Shown: positions 15,363-24,180 of the stretch, piece by piece
How positions within the stretch are numbered: the first letter of the stretch is position 1
Layout: each line of letters opens with the position of its first letter
From: Rhodococcus erythropolis NBRC 15567
GTDB lineage: Bacteria; Actinomycetota; Actinomycetes; Mycobacteriales; Mycobacteriaceae
Direction of reading: 5' to 3'
Length of the DNA: 48,788 bases
NCBI RefSeq assembly: GCF_001552595.1
Contig: NZ_BCRM01000038.1
Span: 1-48,788 of the forward strand
The notes under the pieces: generated by a model
Seen by the model: only the letters and a program-made list of their open reading frames with translations
Databases searched by the model: none
What the model was told of the DNA's origin: nothing
Translations under genes and position numbers: made by a program

Positions 15363-16385
15363 ATGCGCGCTGTCGTCATGCATGCCCCCGGCGATGTCCG
15401 GGTCGAAGAGATCGAAGCGCCGGTGATCGTCGAACCGACCGACGCGATCATTCGCGTTACAGCCACCTGCGTCTGCGGTTCCGACCTCTGGCCGTATCGC
15501 GGCATCGAAGAGCTGAATGGCCCGACGCCGATGGGACACGAATACGTGGGCGTCGTCGAACAGGTCGGCCCCGAGGTCAACGACATCGAAGTTGGGGACT
15601 TCGTCGTGGGCTCGTTCGTCGCGTCGGACAACACCTGCGAAATCTGCGAGGCCGGCTTTCAGTCTCGCTGTATCCACCAGGTCATGATGGGCTCGGTCGG
15701 CACCCAATCCGAATACGCTCGCATCCCGCTCGCGGACGGCACCCTCGTCCCTGTCCACGGAGAGCCGACCGAGCGGCAGGCTCGCAGCCTCCTTGCAGCC
15801 TCCGACGTACTCGGCACCGGTTGGTTCGCCGCCGTAGCTGCGGAAGCCGGACCTGGCAAAACAGTCGCCGTCGTCGGCGACGGCGCAGTCGGACTCCTGG
15901 CGATCCTCGCTGCCAGACAACTCGGCGCCGAGCGGATCATCGCCATGTCACGTCACGCCGACCGGCAGGCACTCGCCACGCAATTCGGCGCCACCGACAT
16001 CGTCGAAGAGCGGGGCGACGCGGGCATCGCGAAGATCAAGGAACTCACCGGCGGCTACGGCGCCCACTCGACCGTCGAAGCCGTAGGCACCCAAGAATCG
16101 ATGATGCAGGCTATCGGAGCTACCCGCCCCGGCGGACATGTCGGCTACGTCGGGGTATCCCACGGCGTCGAACTCGACGGCATGAACCTGTTCTTCGCGA
16201 CGGTGAGCCTGCTCGGCGGTCCCGCGCCGGTCAGGCGATTCCTACCCGAACTGATCGAGCTCATCATGACCGACCAGATCGACCCGGGCATCGTCTTCGA
16301 CCTCACTCTCCCGTTGGAGGACGCCGCCGCCGGCTACCAGGCGATGGACGAGCGGCGCGCCACCAAAGTGCTACTCACCCTCTGA
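15363..16385 (+). CDS. zinc-dependent alcohol dehydrogenase (MDR family)
   Basis: A 340-residue medium-chain dehydrogenase. Catalytic zinc ligands are Cys38 (in VTATCVCGSDLW) and His59-Glu60 (GHE). The nucleotide fold carries VAVVGDGAVGLLAILAARQL, and MSRH after the second strand suggests NADP(H). The structural-zinc loop is altered: where CxxCxxCx7C is usual, this has DNTCEICEAGFQSRC, so the first Cys is Asp (residue 89). The site may be weak or lost. ATG at 15363 has GAGGAG upstream. It stands 65 bases from operator copy B and is the prime target of the divergent XRE/MmyB regulator. Confidence 0.88.
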   Translation: MRAVVMHAPGDVRVEEIEAPVIVEPTDAIIRVTATCVCGSDLWPYRGIEELNGPTPMGHEYVGVVEQVGPEVNDIEVGDFVVGSFVASDNTCEICEAGFQSRCIHQVMMGSVGTQSEYARIPLADGTLVPVHGEPTERQARSLLAASDVLGTGWFAAVAAEAGPGKTVAVVGDGAVGLLAILAARQLGAERIIAMSRHADRQALATQFGATDIVEERGDAGIAKIKELTGGYGAHSTVEAVGTQESMMQAIGATRPGGHVGYVGVSHGVELDGMNLFFATVSLLGGPAPVRRFLPELIELIMTDQIDPGIVFDLTLPLEDAAAGYQAMDERRATKVLLTL

Positions 16386-16723
16386 CCGATACCAAAGGCT
16401 TACGAGTCAGAACTGGGCTCTCCACGCCGATCGAGGAACGTCTCGGCTACCAACGAGAGGCGCTCTTGGTTTACCGAGCAGCATGTTCACTGATCACTGC
16501 GAATGCGTTTGACGCCGAAGGCGAGGATGGGCACTTCGATTGGTGCGCAGCTGCTTTGACCCAAGAGGATGGTACGCGACTGATATGCACCCCCGCCAGC
16601 GGAAACCGATTGTACGAGTGAATGTTTCAATGAGAGCGGCTCGGCGCTACTTTGCAGCAACGAAACTCGTCTCTACCTACGGTTGCGTACTGAATTCCTT
16701 GTGGGGCAGGCTTTCTTGTGTAC
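16386..16723. other. intergenic region without a recognisable gene
   Basis: Together with the tandem repeat that follows, about 400 bases separate the alcohol dehydrogenase from the acyl-CoA dehydrogenase. The short open frames here have poor codon use and no family match by eye. TCTGAC (16381-16386) and GTCAGA (16406-16411) could pair just after the dehydrogenase stop, but with a 19-base loop. A promoter for the next gene must lie here or in the repeat. Confidence 0.4.
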
Positions 16724-16768
16724 TGCTGACGAGCCGTATCTGCTGACGAATCGTATTGCTGACGAACC
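16724..16768 (+). repeat. three tandem 16-17 bp repeats before the acyl-CoA dehydrogenase
   Basis: TGCTGACGA begins at 16724, 16741 and 16757. The first two units read TGCTGACGAGCCGTATC and TGCTGACGAATCGTAT; the third is cut to TGCTGACGAACC. The array ends 14 bases before the ATG, so it lies in the leader or promoter. It could be a set of regulator sites or a replication-slippage product. Confidence 0.8.
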
Positions 16769-16782
16769 AAGGTCGGAGAACA

Positions 16783-18618
16783 ATGGGTCACTACAAAAGC
16801 AACGTGCGTGATATCGAGTTCAATCTGTTCGAGGTGCTCGGGATCGGCGAACTGTTGGATGCCGGCGCATACGGGGACCTCGACACCGACACTGTGCGCA
16901 ACATTCTTGCGGAAGTAGCGAGACTGGCAGAAGGCCCGGTCGCCGCGTCCTTCGCCGACGCGGATCGGAACCCTGTCGAATTCGACGCACCCAATCACGC
17001 AGTTGTGGTCCCGGAACCTCTACGCAAGACGGTCGAGGCGGTGAACGAGGCCGGTTGGTCGCGACTCGGCCTACCAGAAGGCATGGGTGGTGTTCCTGCT
17101 CCGGCGCCGTTGGTCTGGGCGATCGGCGAAATGTTGGTCGCGGCAAACGGATCCGCAAGCTTTTTCAACATGGGTCCACTCATGGCGAGCGTGCTCTACA
17201 CCATCGGAAACGAACAGCAAAAACACTGGGCCAAAGAAGGATTCGAACGCGGATGGGCCGGAACGATGGTGCTCACCGAACCAGACGCCGGATCCGATGT
17301 AGGCGCAGGCCGAACAAAGGCAATCGCGCAGGACGACGGCACGTGGCACATCGAGGGCGTCAAGCGATTCATCTCCGGCGGTGACGTCGGAGACACGGCC
17401 GAGAACCTCTTCCACTTGGTGCTTGCCCGGCCCGAGGGAGCCGGTCCAGGAACCAAAGGTTTGAGCCTGTTCTACGTTCCGAAGTCCCATTTCAACTCGG
17501 ACACACTTGAACTGGGAGAGCGCAACGGTGTGTACGTCACCGGCGTCGAGCACAAGATGGGCCTCAAGTCTTCCCCAACTTGCGAGCTCACCTTCGGAGC
17601 GACGGACGTTCCCGCCGTCGGCTGGCTCGTGGGTGATGTCCACAACGGTATCGCCCAGATGTTCCAGGTCATCGAGAATGCTCGAATGATGGTGGGCACC
17701 AAGGCTACCGGAACACTGTCCACCGGCTATCTCAACGCCCTCGAGTACGCAAAAGAACGAATTCAAGGCGCAGACCTCACCGAGCTGACAAACAAGACCG
17801 CGCCCCGTGTGGCCATTACGCACCACCCCGACGTCCGACGCAGCCTGGCGATGCAGAAGGCCTACGCCGAAGGCCTCCGAGCGGTCTACCTCTACACCGC
17901 TGCACACCAGAATGCCGATGTCGCCGAGTTGGTTTCGGGTGCGGATGCCGAATTGGCGGCGCGGGTCAACGATCTGCTGCTGCCGATCGTCAAGGGCGTC
18001 GGCTCCGAGAAGGCCTACGAACTGCTCACCGAGAGCCTGCAGACCCTGGGCGGCTCCGGTTATCTTCAGGACTACCCCATCGAGCAGTACATCCGCGATG
18101 CCAAGATCGACACCCTGTACGAGGGCACCACGGCGATCCAGGCGCAGGACTTCTTCTTTCGAAAGATCGCACGCGACCGCGGCGTTGCACTCGCTCACGT
18201 AGCCGGTCGCATACGAGAGTTCATCGACAGTGAGGCCGGGAACGGTCGTCTCAAGGCCGAGCGAGTCCTACTCGAGACCGCCTTGACCGACGTGCAGGAG
18301 ATGGCCGGGACGCTCACCGGCTATCTGATGGCTTCCCAGGACCAACCCTCCGAGTTGTACAAGATAGGCCTCGGCTCGGTGCGCTTTCTGTACGCGGTAG
18401 GCGACCTGCTCATCGGATGGCGCCTGTTGGTGCAAGCGGAAGTCGCGTTGGCAGCCTTGGACCGTGACGCGTCGGCAAAGGACCGGTCGTTCTATCGGGG
18501 CAAGGTGGTCATCGCGTCGTACTTCGCCAAGAACATCCTGCCTATCCTGGCGTCGACGAAAGAAATCCTGGGTTCCCTCGACAACGAGATCATGGAACTC
18601 GAGGAAGACGCATTCTGA
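16783..18618 (+). CDS. FadE5-like acyl-CoA dehydrogenase
   Basis: A 611-residue acyl-CoA dehydrogenase, about as long as mycobacterial FadE5 and opening with the same [20 protein letters not shown] block. The FAD/substrate segment [20 protein letters not shown] and the catalytic region [20 protein letters not shown] are intact, with the general base Glu near residue 447. It catalyses FAD-dependent alpha-beta desaturation of acyl-CoA, the first step of beta-oxidation; FadE5 has a broad chain-length range. The C-terminal extra helical domain of the long ACAD group is present. ATG at 16783 has GGAG upstream. It stands alone, with no other beta-oxidation gene nearby, behind the triple repeat. Confidence 0.93.
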   Translation: MGHYKSNVRDIEFNLFEVLGIGELLDAGAYGDLDTDTVRNILAEVARLAEGPVAASFADADRNPVEFDAPNHAVVVPEPLRKTVEAVNEAGWSRLGLPEGMGGVPAPAPLVWAIGEMLVAANGSASFFNMGPLMASVLYTIGNEQQKHWAKEGFERGWAGTMVLTEPDAGSDVGAGRTKAIAQDDGTWHIEGVKRFISGGDVGDTAENLFHLVLARPEGAGPGTKGLSLFYVPKSHFNSDTLELGERNGVYVTGVEHKMGLKSSPTCELTFGATDVPAVGWLVGDVHNGIAQMFQVIENARMMVGTKATGTLSTGYLNALEYAKERIQGADLTELTNKTAPRVAITHHPDVRRSLAMQKAYAEGLRAVYLYTAAHQNADVAELVSGADAELAARVNDLLLPIVKGVGSEKAYELLTESLQTLGGSGYLQDYPIEQYIRDAKIDTLYEGTTAIQAQDFFFRKIARDRGVALAHVAGRIREFIDSEAGNGRLKAERVLLETALTDVQEMAGTLTGYLMASQDQPSELYKIGLGSVRFLYAVGDLLIGWRLLVQAEVALAALDRDASAKDRSFYRGKVVIASYFAKNILPILASTKEILGSLDNEIMELEEDAF

Positions 18619-18653
18619 CAACGTGCCATAGTGAAAGCAGCCCTGATACGTAC

Positions 18654-18929
18654 ATGCAGAACTGCGTGTGGACGGTCTCGTTGCTCGATGACGGTCAGTG
18701 CCACCTCGCGCTCGACGCTGGACCACGGCCAAAGGGCAAGAGTGCAGGAACCAGTCCCCTGATCGCCGGCGAAGTTCAGGACGAGCTGGCCGGCGGATTT
18801 CCCTTTGTGCACTGGCCCATCGAGAAGGACCGACTCTTGATGCCGACATTGCGTGGCGGACGCGCGGTATGGGTGGTTCGCAGCGCTGATCGCATTGTCT
18901 CCGAGATCGGCGAACTCTGCCCGAGATGA
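18654..18929 (+). CDS. small hypothetical protein
   Basis: A 91-residue frame starting 35 bases after the acyl-CoA dehydrogenase on the same strand. Third codon positions are moderately GC-rich and the sequence looks soluble (VWTVSLLDDGQCHLALDAG, PFVHWPIEKDRLLMPTL). No family recognised and the ribosome site is weak. It converges on the next gene. It may be a real small gene; a spurious frame cannot be excluded. Confidence 0.45.
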   Translation: MQNCVWTVSLLDDGQCHLALDAGPRPKGKSAGTSPLIAGEVQDELAGGFPFVHWPIEKDRLLMPTLRGGRAVWVVRSADRIVSEIGELCPR

Positions 18930-18947
18930 AAATGCTTGCTGCGTGAT

Positions 18948-19652
18948 TCAAACGTGGTCGTGAACCGGCGACGGAATCTTGTTGGAACGATACGAGTCTC
19001 CGCTCCGGTTCGGCCGCCAGAGACGCCAGTGTTTCGCGGACAGCCGGAACGGGAGATGGTCTTGTAGGTGACGAGCACCGGACGACAACCGTTCGTCTGC
19101 AGGCAGGTTGAGCCACAGGGACAGTGAGGATGCCGCATTGCCAAGGGTTGCGCGTATGCCTGACTCACCCAGAGTCCGGCCGTATCCATCCACGGCAAAA
19201 CGGCCGACCGCGTCGGGGGTGATGTCGGGGTACGGCGCGCGCGTGTTGGGGTCGATCAGGCGTACGGGCGCGCTGCAGGTCAGCGCCGCCACAGAACGTC
19301 CGTGGGTTGTGACTGCATCGCAACCAACGAGGGCATCGAGCGCTTCGTTGACAGAACCCGGTGGGACGTTCCATTCGGTATGGGTTTCCGCTTTGTAGCG
19401 GGGCCCACCGAAGAGCTCGGTAGCGAACGATGACAACTGCGCGGTCGGCTCGGATGGCCCACTCTGGTAGATCTCGAACGTCCACGACGGCAACGACACT
19501 GGTTCGGTGCAGGATTCCAGGAATGTCTGCAGCCGCTGAAATGCAACATCGGGACGCTTGACTCGAAGCGAGTGTGCACCACCGGCGGACCCGGGCAACC
19601 CGTCGTATGTCACTACTTCCGGCAATCCGGCTTCCGGTGTCCGCGCCGTCAC
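18948..19652 (-). CDS. hypothetical protein in a nitronate monooxygenase operon
   Basis: A 234-residue soluble protein of no family I recognise. Visible features are a Gly-rich start (LPGSAGGAHSLRVKRPD), many prolines and a basic C-terminus (HWRLWRPNRSGDSYRSNK). Its GTG start overlaps the stop of the nitronate monooxygenase by four bases (GTGA), so the two are translationally coupled and likely linked in function. Confidence 0.65.
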   Translation of the reverse strand: MTARTPEAGLPEVVTYDGLPGSAGGAHSLRVKRPDVAFQRLQTFLESCTEPVSLPSWTFEIYQSGPSEPTAQLSSFATELFGGPRYKAETHTEWNVPPGSVNEALDALVGCDAVTTHGRSVAALTCSAPVRLIDPNTRAPYPDITPDAVGRFAVDGYGRTLGESGIRATLGNAASSLSLWLNLPADERLSSGARHLQDHLPFRLSAKHWRLWRPNRSGDSYRSNKIPSPVHDHV

Positions 19653-20677
19653 AGGTTAGCCAATCGCGAAAGCACTACCCCGGCTGGTTCCTCCGTCGCG
19701 TGGCGATAGCCAGTGCCGGCCCACAGGTGCATTCGCTCGGGATCTGCCTGCGCAACAGCGGCTTTACGCATCGGGTTGGTCAGGTGATGGATGGCCGGAT
19801 ACCCGATGGGCGCTTGTGCGTCGTAGCGATCGATGAACTCGTTCCGAAGTGCCCGTGCAGGACGTCCCGTGAAAGCTCTTGTAACGACCGTATTCCCGCG
19901 TGACGTGTCGGCCAGAGCTGCCTTGTGCGGAGCCGAGGCACCACTCTCCTCGGTGCGCAGCAGTACGGTACCGACGACTGCCGCGTCCGCTCCGGCACGT
20001 AAGGCTGCAGCGACGTCGGCGGAGGTCGCCAGTCCACCGGCCGCCAATAGCGGAACAGAGGTGCGATGACGGATTTGTGCGATCAGTTCGGTGATCGGTG
20101 TTTCTGCCGGAACCTGCAGGGGAGTGAGCGTTCCGGAGTGGCCGCCGGCAGCCGACGATTGCACGACAAGCAGATCGGCACCGGCGTCGACGGCAAGGAG
20201 CGCCTCTGCCTCCGAAGTCACAGTGAGGACGACAAGTGAACCGGCAGCGCGCAGCGCCTTGATGACGCCGGGTGTGGGAAAGCCGAAGGTGAAGCTGACC
20301 ACCGGAACCGGGCTGGCCAGGAGCAGATCGATCTTGTCCTCGAAGTAGTCGTCGTCTTCGACCGGCTCACCGTCAGCCAGTGTGATGCCGTAGCGATCCG
20401 CATCGACCTGGATCGCCCTGGTATAGGCACGGTAGGCATCGACGTCGACAGGCACCGGGTTGGGCGCAAAGACGTTGACACCGAACGACACTCCCTCGGC
20501 GCGCACGGCGTCGATCTGGTCGGACAGAGCCTGAGGCGTCTTGTACCCGGCGGCGAGGAAGCCGAGACCGCCTGCGCGAGAGGCAGCAGCAACAAGTGCC
20601 GGTGTGGAAGCGCCGCCGGCCATGGGGGCTGCGATGACAGGGACCTTCAGGTCGAGATCGGTTGTGAGTGCGCTCAT
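19649..20677 (-). CDS. nitronate monooxygenase
   Basis: A 342-residue FMN-dependent TIM-barrel enzyme of the nitronate monooxygenase (2-nitropropane dioxygenase) family. It opens VPVIAAPMAGGASTPALVAA. The catalytic-loop motif SSAAGGHSG has His near residue 180, and the phosphate-binding segments LLAAGGLATSADVAAALRAG and ADAAVVGT follow. The family oxidises alkyl nitronates to carbonyl compounds and nitrite, protecting against propionate 3-nitronate; some members act on other substrates. The ATG has GGAGA upstream. It sits 45 bases after the YbfB-type carrier and overlaps the downstream hypothetical. Confidence 0.9.
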   Translation of the reverse strand: MSALTTDLDLKVPVIAAPMAGGASTPALVAAASRAGGLGFLAAGYKTPQALSDQIDAVRAEGVSFGVNVFAPNPVPVDVDAYRAYTRAIQVDADRYGITLADGEPVEDDDYFEDKIDLLLASPVPVVSFTFGFPTPGVIKALRAAGSLVVLTVTSEAEALLAVDAGADLLVVQSSAAGGHSGTLTPLQVPAETPITELIAQIRHRTSVPLLAAGGLATSADVAAALRAGADAAVVGTVLLRTEESGASAPHKAALADTSRGNTVVTRAFTGRPARALRNEFIDRYDAQAPIGYPAIHHLTNPMRKAAVAQADPERMHLWAGTGYRHATEEPAGVVLSRLANL

Positions 20678-20722
20678 TCGAACATCTCCAGTCCTACGTC
20701 GGGTAGTGCTCCGGCGGTTTCG

Positions 20723-21925
20723 TCATCTGACATCAAAAACTACCTCCTCAGTCGAGGTGGCCGTCCGAGGGTCCGCATCGAGATCGGAAGGGAATCGGAA
20801 CCGCAAAACCGCGGCGGCCACTGCTGCGCCCAGAACGACGGCCGCACCCAACAGCAGAGCGTCGCGATACCCGTCTCGCAGCAACGGAGTGACAACGAGT
20901 GGGCCGAGAATCTGACCGACGCTGTATCCAGCGGTCAGCAACGCCACGGCGCGTGGGAACTGCAGGTGCGCGCCGATTGCCAACACAATTGACCCGATAC
21001 CAAGGAAGGTGACACCGAACAGGAAAGCTGAAATCAGTGCGGGGCCGACGCCTCCGATCACAGCAGGAAGCGCTATGCCCACCGCCTGAATCAACAGGGC
21101 AACGAGAAGCAGAGTCGGCCTCGACCAACGCAGGCTGAGCCAAGCCCACAGGGCGCACGAGGGAAATGCGGCCAGACCGACCACTATCCAAGCGCCGCTG
21201 CCGACCCATTCTGGAGCGGCGAGATCGATTGCGGCAACAAGGAACGTGCCCGCGATGATGTAGCCGATGCCTTCCAGGAAATAACTGATGAACAAGGCAG
21301 TGAACCCGCGTTGGGAACTGGGAGTTCCCGGCGCGTCCGGTGTGATGGTCGGACGCGGTTCCGGCGTCAATCCCCAGGCTGCGACCGCACACACCACTGC
21401 AAGGGCCGCAGATGCCAGCCAGGCTGTACTCCAGCTACCGATGAAGCGGACGACCAACACGAGGACCCCGGACAGGGCGATACCCAACCCAACTCCGCCG
21501 AATCCCCATCCGGCCAGAAATTGGGACTGCCCCCGAAGGTGCGCGTGCAAAGCGCTGACGGCGATCATGAAGACGAGGGCACTGGCAATGCCTGCGACGA
21601 GCCGCAGGGCGAACCAGATGGATCCGTCGTGGGTAGTGGGCATGAGCGCCAAAGTCGCGATGAGGACCACCAACGACGTACGCATCACCGCTGCCGAGCG
21701 CACCACGCCGGGAATGAGGATTCCCGCGAGCGCGCCGATGAGGTACCCGACGTAGTTGGCCGTCGCCAGGGTGGCGCCGAGCGAGGCGGACAGACCGGCC
21801 TGCGTGTGCATCAACGGCAGGATCGGTGTGTAGACGAATCGACCGATTCCCATGCTCGCCGCCAGCGCAGCGGCAGCTTGGACAGCGTGCGCTCGCGGGG
21901 AGACGCCGTTGTGGACTGTGGTCAT
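20723..21925 (-). CDS. YbfB/YjiJ family MFS transporter
   Basis: A 400-residue, 12-helix carrier. Its first part (ALAASMGIGRFVYTPILPLM) has the GxGRFxYTPxLPxM signature of the YbfB/YjiJ family, followed by ATANYVGYLIGALAG. The substrate is unknown. ATG at 21925 is chosen because the signature follows shortly after; the longer frame is GC-rich read-through. It is first in an operon with the nitronate monooxygenase and a hypothetical, and is divergent from a LysR gene 89 bases away that probably controls it. Confidence 0.85.
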   Translation of the reverse strand: MTTVHNGVSPRAHAVQAAAALAASMGIGRFVYTPILPLMHTQAGLSASLGATLATANYVGYLIGALAGILIPGVVRSAAVMRTSLVVLIATLALMPTTHDGSIWFALRLVAGIASALVFMIAVSALHAHLRGQSQFLAGWGFGGVGLGIALSGVLVLVVRFIGSWSTAWLASAALAVVCAVAAWGLTPEPRPTITPDAPGTPSSQRGFTALFISYFLEGIGYIIAGTFLVAAIDLAAPEWVGSGAWIVVGLAAFPSCALWAWLSLRWSRPTLLLVALLIQAVGIALPAVIGGVGPALISAFLFGVTFLGIGSIVLAIGAHLQFPRAVALLTAGYSVGQILGPLVVTPLLRDGYRDALLLGAAVVLGAAVAAAVLRFRFPSDLDADPRTATSTEEVVFDVR

Positions 21926-22014
21926 GGTCTTATCGTGTGCCCCGGCCGCGCCGGACCGCCACGACCGCTTTGCTCCTGACTGATAGGCACAACCTCCCAC
22001 CGCACGTAGCATGA

Positions 22015-22941
22015 ATGATCGTGGAGCTGCGTCAGCTGAGATATTTCGAGGTCGTCGCCGAGGAACTGCACTTCGGCCGAGCCGCGGCGCGGCTACTGAT
22101 AGCCGGGCCGTCATTGTCGCAGCAGATCATGGCACTCGAGCGCGACCTCGGCGTCAAGCTGTTCGTCCGCGACCGCCGTTCCGTCGCTCTGACGCCAGCC
22201 GGGGCGGCCTTGCTCCCTGATGTCCGTGCGCTACTCGAGAGTGCCGAGAATCTGCGACGCCGCGCGGAGCGTCTGTCCGGAGCGGAGCCCGTCCGGATCG
22301 GCTACGTCAATTGGCTCCCCACGGATCTGATCGCTCGCACGTCGGGGGTCGCGCAACTGCACGTCGACGCCTGGGTGGTGCCTTCGCACGCGCAGGCCGC
22401 GCGGGTAGCGGACGGCAGCCTCGACCTGGCGATCGCCTGGGTGCGGAAAACCGATGTCGCCCAACATGCTCTGAGCGCAAAACTGCTCGGTGCGGATCGG
22501 CTGTACGCGGTCTCCACCGGAGAGGACACCACACCGGTGCGGGCACGCGACGTCGTCGTACTCGTCGACGACGACACCACCTCCTGGTATTCGTGGAACG
22601 TCTACGCCGAAGAATTCGCTCGCGATACCGGCGCACAGATCCTGCGCATCAACGACGGTGGTATCACCGGTCCGGCATTCTTCGATCACGTCCGTGCCGT
22701 CGGCCGTCCGGTCGTCAACTCGCCCAAAGGGCAGACCATCACGCTGCCAAGCGATCTCACTGCACGTCCGGTGATCGACCCCGCGGCGATCTGGACGTGG
22801 TCACTCCTGTGCCGCGAGAACGAAACGCGCCCTGCAGTTCTCGCGGCCGTCGACGCTCTCACCCGCGGCGTCACTGATCTCGAAATCCACGAAGACGGGA
22901 TATGGCTACCCATGGACGATCCTTACCGGAGGATTCGATGA
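22015..22941 (+). CDS. LysR family regulator
   Basis: A 308-residue LysR regulator. The winged helix is ELRQLRYFEVVAEELHFGRA followed by AARLLIAGPSLSQQIMALER (residues 4-43). The effector domain (about 95-300) is of the two-lobed periplasmic-binding type. No clear ribosome site precedes the ATG; GTG two codons later is equally possible. The last codons overlap the ATG of the Imm52-like gene (ATGA). It is divergent from the MFS/nitronate monooxygenase operon, its likely target. Confidence 0.88.
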   Translation: MIVELRQLRYFEVVAEELHFGRAAARLLIAGPSLSQQIMALERDLGVKLFVRDRRSVALTPAGAALLPDVRALLESAENLRRRAERLSGAEPVRIGYVNWLPTDLIARTSGVAQLHVDAWVVPSHAQAARVADGSLDLAIAWVRKTDVAQHALSAKLLGADRLYAVSTGEDTTPVRARDVVVLVDDDTTSWYSWNVYAEEFARDTGAQILRINDGGITGPAFFDHVRAVGRPVVNSPKGQTITLPSDLTARPVIDPAAIWTWSLLCRENETRPAVLAAVDALTRGVTDLEIHEDGIWLPMDDPYRRIR

Positions 22942-23624
22942 CACGACGCGCTATTCGAGTTTTCTGGGGACGACGGCCGGAATCGGTGCAGGCCGTGGCC
23001 TCCCGGTGGCGTCGGACGTTGGAGCAAGTCGAATCCCTCTTGCCCGAGGTGGTCGGCGGGTCGTGGCAACAGATCCATTCCGCTGGACCTGCTACTGCCG
23101 TGACCGTCGACCAGTTGGCACAGGTCCTCGAGAACGCGCAGGCCGCCGAAGACTGGTCGGATCGTCTGGGAATCGGATTGAGGCTCGCATCCAGTGGAGG
23201 GCCCGAATGGGGGCTCGAGCTCTCCGGGTTGGCGGGCGGCGAACCTGAAATCGTCCTTCAGTCGATGATTATTGCCGTCAGCGCGCCGGACGCCGCCGAA
23301 GTTCCTGAGACAGAACTACTTCGGATGCTCGCCGCGGTGTGGGAACCGGATTTCGGAGACGTCACCGACGACAACATCCTCGACGCTCTCGAAGACGAGT
23401 CCGACTATCGCGTCGGTGATCCCGTGATCGGCCGAGTCGGCTACCTCTCGTCCGCTCGCGCTGACGCGATCCCGGGTGACCTCGCAGCAGGCGTTGCCGC
23501 GTTACCGGGCGGCGTGTTGCTACAGATCGGGGCCGTCGATGGGGTCGTTCGGGCGTACGAGCGCCTGCGCGAGACCGGCGCACTCGATCCGCTTCCGCGT
23601 CCACTGGACCGCGCAGTCTTCTGA
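22938..23624 (+). CDS. Imm52-like immunity family protein (tentative)
   Basis: A 228-residue soluble protein. The start RRAIRVFWGRRPESVQAVAS with a following Trp (GGSWQQI), and the late VGYLSSAR and LPGGVLLQIG segments, resemble the immunity 52 family, which protects against polymorphic toxins. The assignment rests on memory of the pattern and is tentative. No toxin gene is next to it. Its ATG overlaps the LysR stop by four bases and a GGAGG precedes it, so it is translationally coupled to a regulator, an odd place for an immunity gene. Confidence 0.5.
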   Translation: MTRRAIRVFWGRRPESVQAVASRWRRTLEQVESLLPEVVGGSWQQIHSAGPATAVTVDQLAQVLENAQAAEDWSDRLGIGLRLASSGGPEWGLELSGLAGGEPEIVLQSMIIAVSAPDAAEVPETELLRMLAAVWEPDFGDVTDDNILDALEDESDYRVGDPVIGRVGYLSSARADAIPGDLAAGVAALPGGVLLQIGAVDGVVRAYERLRETGALDPLPRPLDRAVF

Positions 23625-23720
23625 AGGTGGTTACCGTTTGTCGAGTTTGGGTAGCCCGGGCGTCGGAACGAACTCTCACCGCGGCACTACCGCCGAAAAA
23701 TGAACCGAAAGGCCCACCGC

Positions 23721-24158
23721 ATGGTTGACGTCACCCGCAAATTCACCGCCGAGGTACCGATCGAAAAGGCTGCGGCGTTTCTCCGCGACTTCGCCAATGC
23801 GCCGACGTGGGATCCGGGCACCGAGAGCTGCACGCAGATCTCCGACGGTCCTGTCGGCGTCGGAACCCAGTGGCACAACGTGTCCAAGCTGTTCGGCGTC
23901 ACCACGGAACTGACGTACACGCTGGTGACCGACGAGCTGAATCACGTTGTTCTCGAAGGAAAGAACAAGACTGCCACCAGTACCGACGACATCACCTTGA
24001 CTTCGGTGGGTCCGAAGTCGACCGAGATCGAATATCACGCGAACGTCGAGTTCAACGGTGCCGCCAAGATTGCGTCGCCTCTCCTGAAGGCGGGATTCGA
24101 AGCCAAAGTGGCACCAGAGACGGTGAAGAAGATGACGGAAGCCCTCGAAGCCCTCTGA
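23721..24158 (+). CDS. SRPBCC family protein
   Basis: A 145-residue protein with the START-like SRPBCC fold: MVDVTRKFTAEVPIEKAAAF (first strand and helix), FANAPTWDPGTESCTQ, GVGTQWHNVSKLFG, LTYTLVTDELNHVVLEGKNK, and a long C-terminal helix. The fold makes a hydrophobic pocket for lipids, polyketides or similar ligands; no catalytic residues can be assigned. ATG at 23721 has GAAAGG upstream. It converges on a second SRPBCC gene with a shared hairpin between the stops. Confidence 0.82.
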   Translation: MVDVTRKFTAEVPIEKAAAFLRDFANAPTWDPGTESCTQISDGPVGVGTQWHNVSKLFGVTTELTYTLVTDELNHVVLEGKNKTATSTDDITLTSVGPKSTEIEYHANVEFNGAAKIASPLLKAGFEAKVAPETVKKMTEALEAL

Positions 24159-24180
24159 CAAGTCCGTCAGGTTCTTGTCA
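24156..24180. terminator. hairpin between convergent SRPBCC genes
   Basis: TGACAAG (24156-24162) and CTTGTCA (24174-24180) are perfect 7-base arms with an 11-base loop. The arms include the TGA stop of each converging gene. It is symmetrical and so could act in both directions; there is no strong T-tract. Confidence 0.5.

Noticed and set aside
16540..16746. 68-residue frame in the gap before the acyl-CoA dehydrogenase
   Set aside because: Cys/Arg-rich composition, poor codon use, and it runs into the tandem repeat.
17071..18198. 375-residue open frame opposite the acyl-CoA dehydrogenase
   Set aside because: The plus-strand gene is a clear FadE5 homologue; the antisense frame has no recognisable domain or ribosome site.
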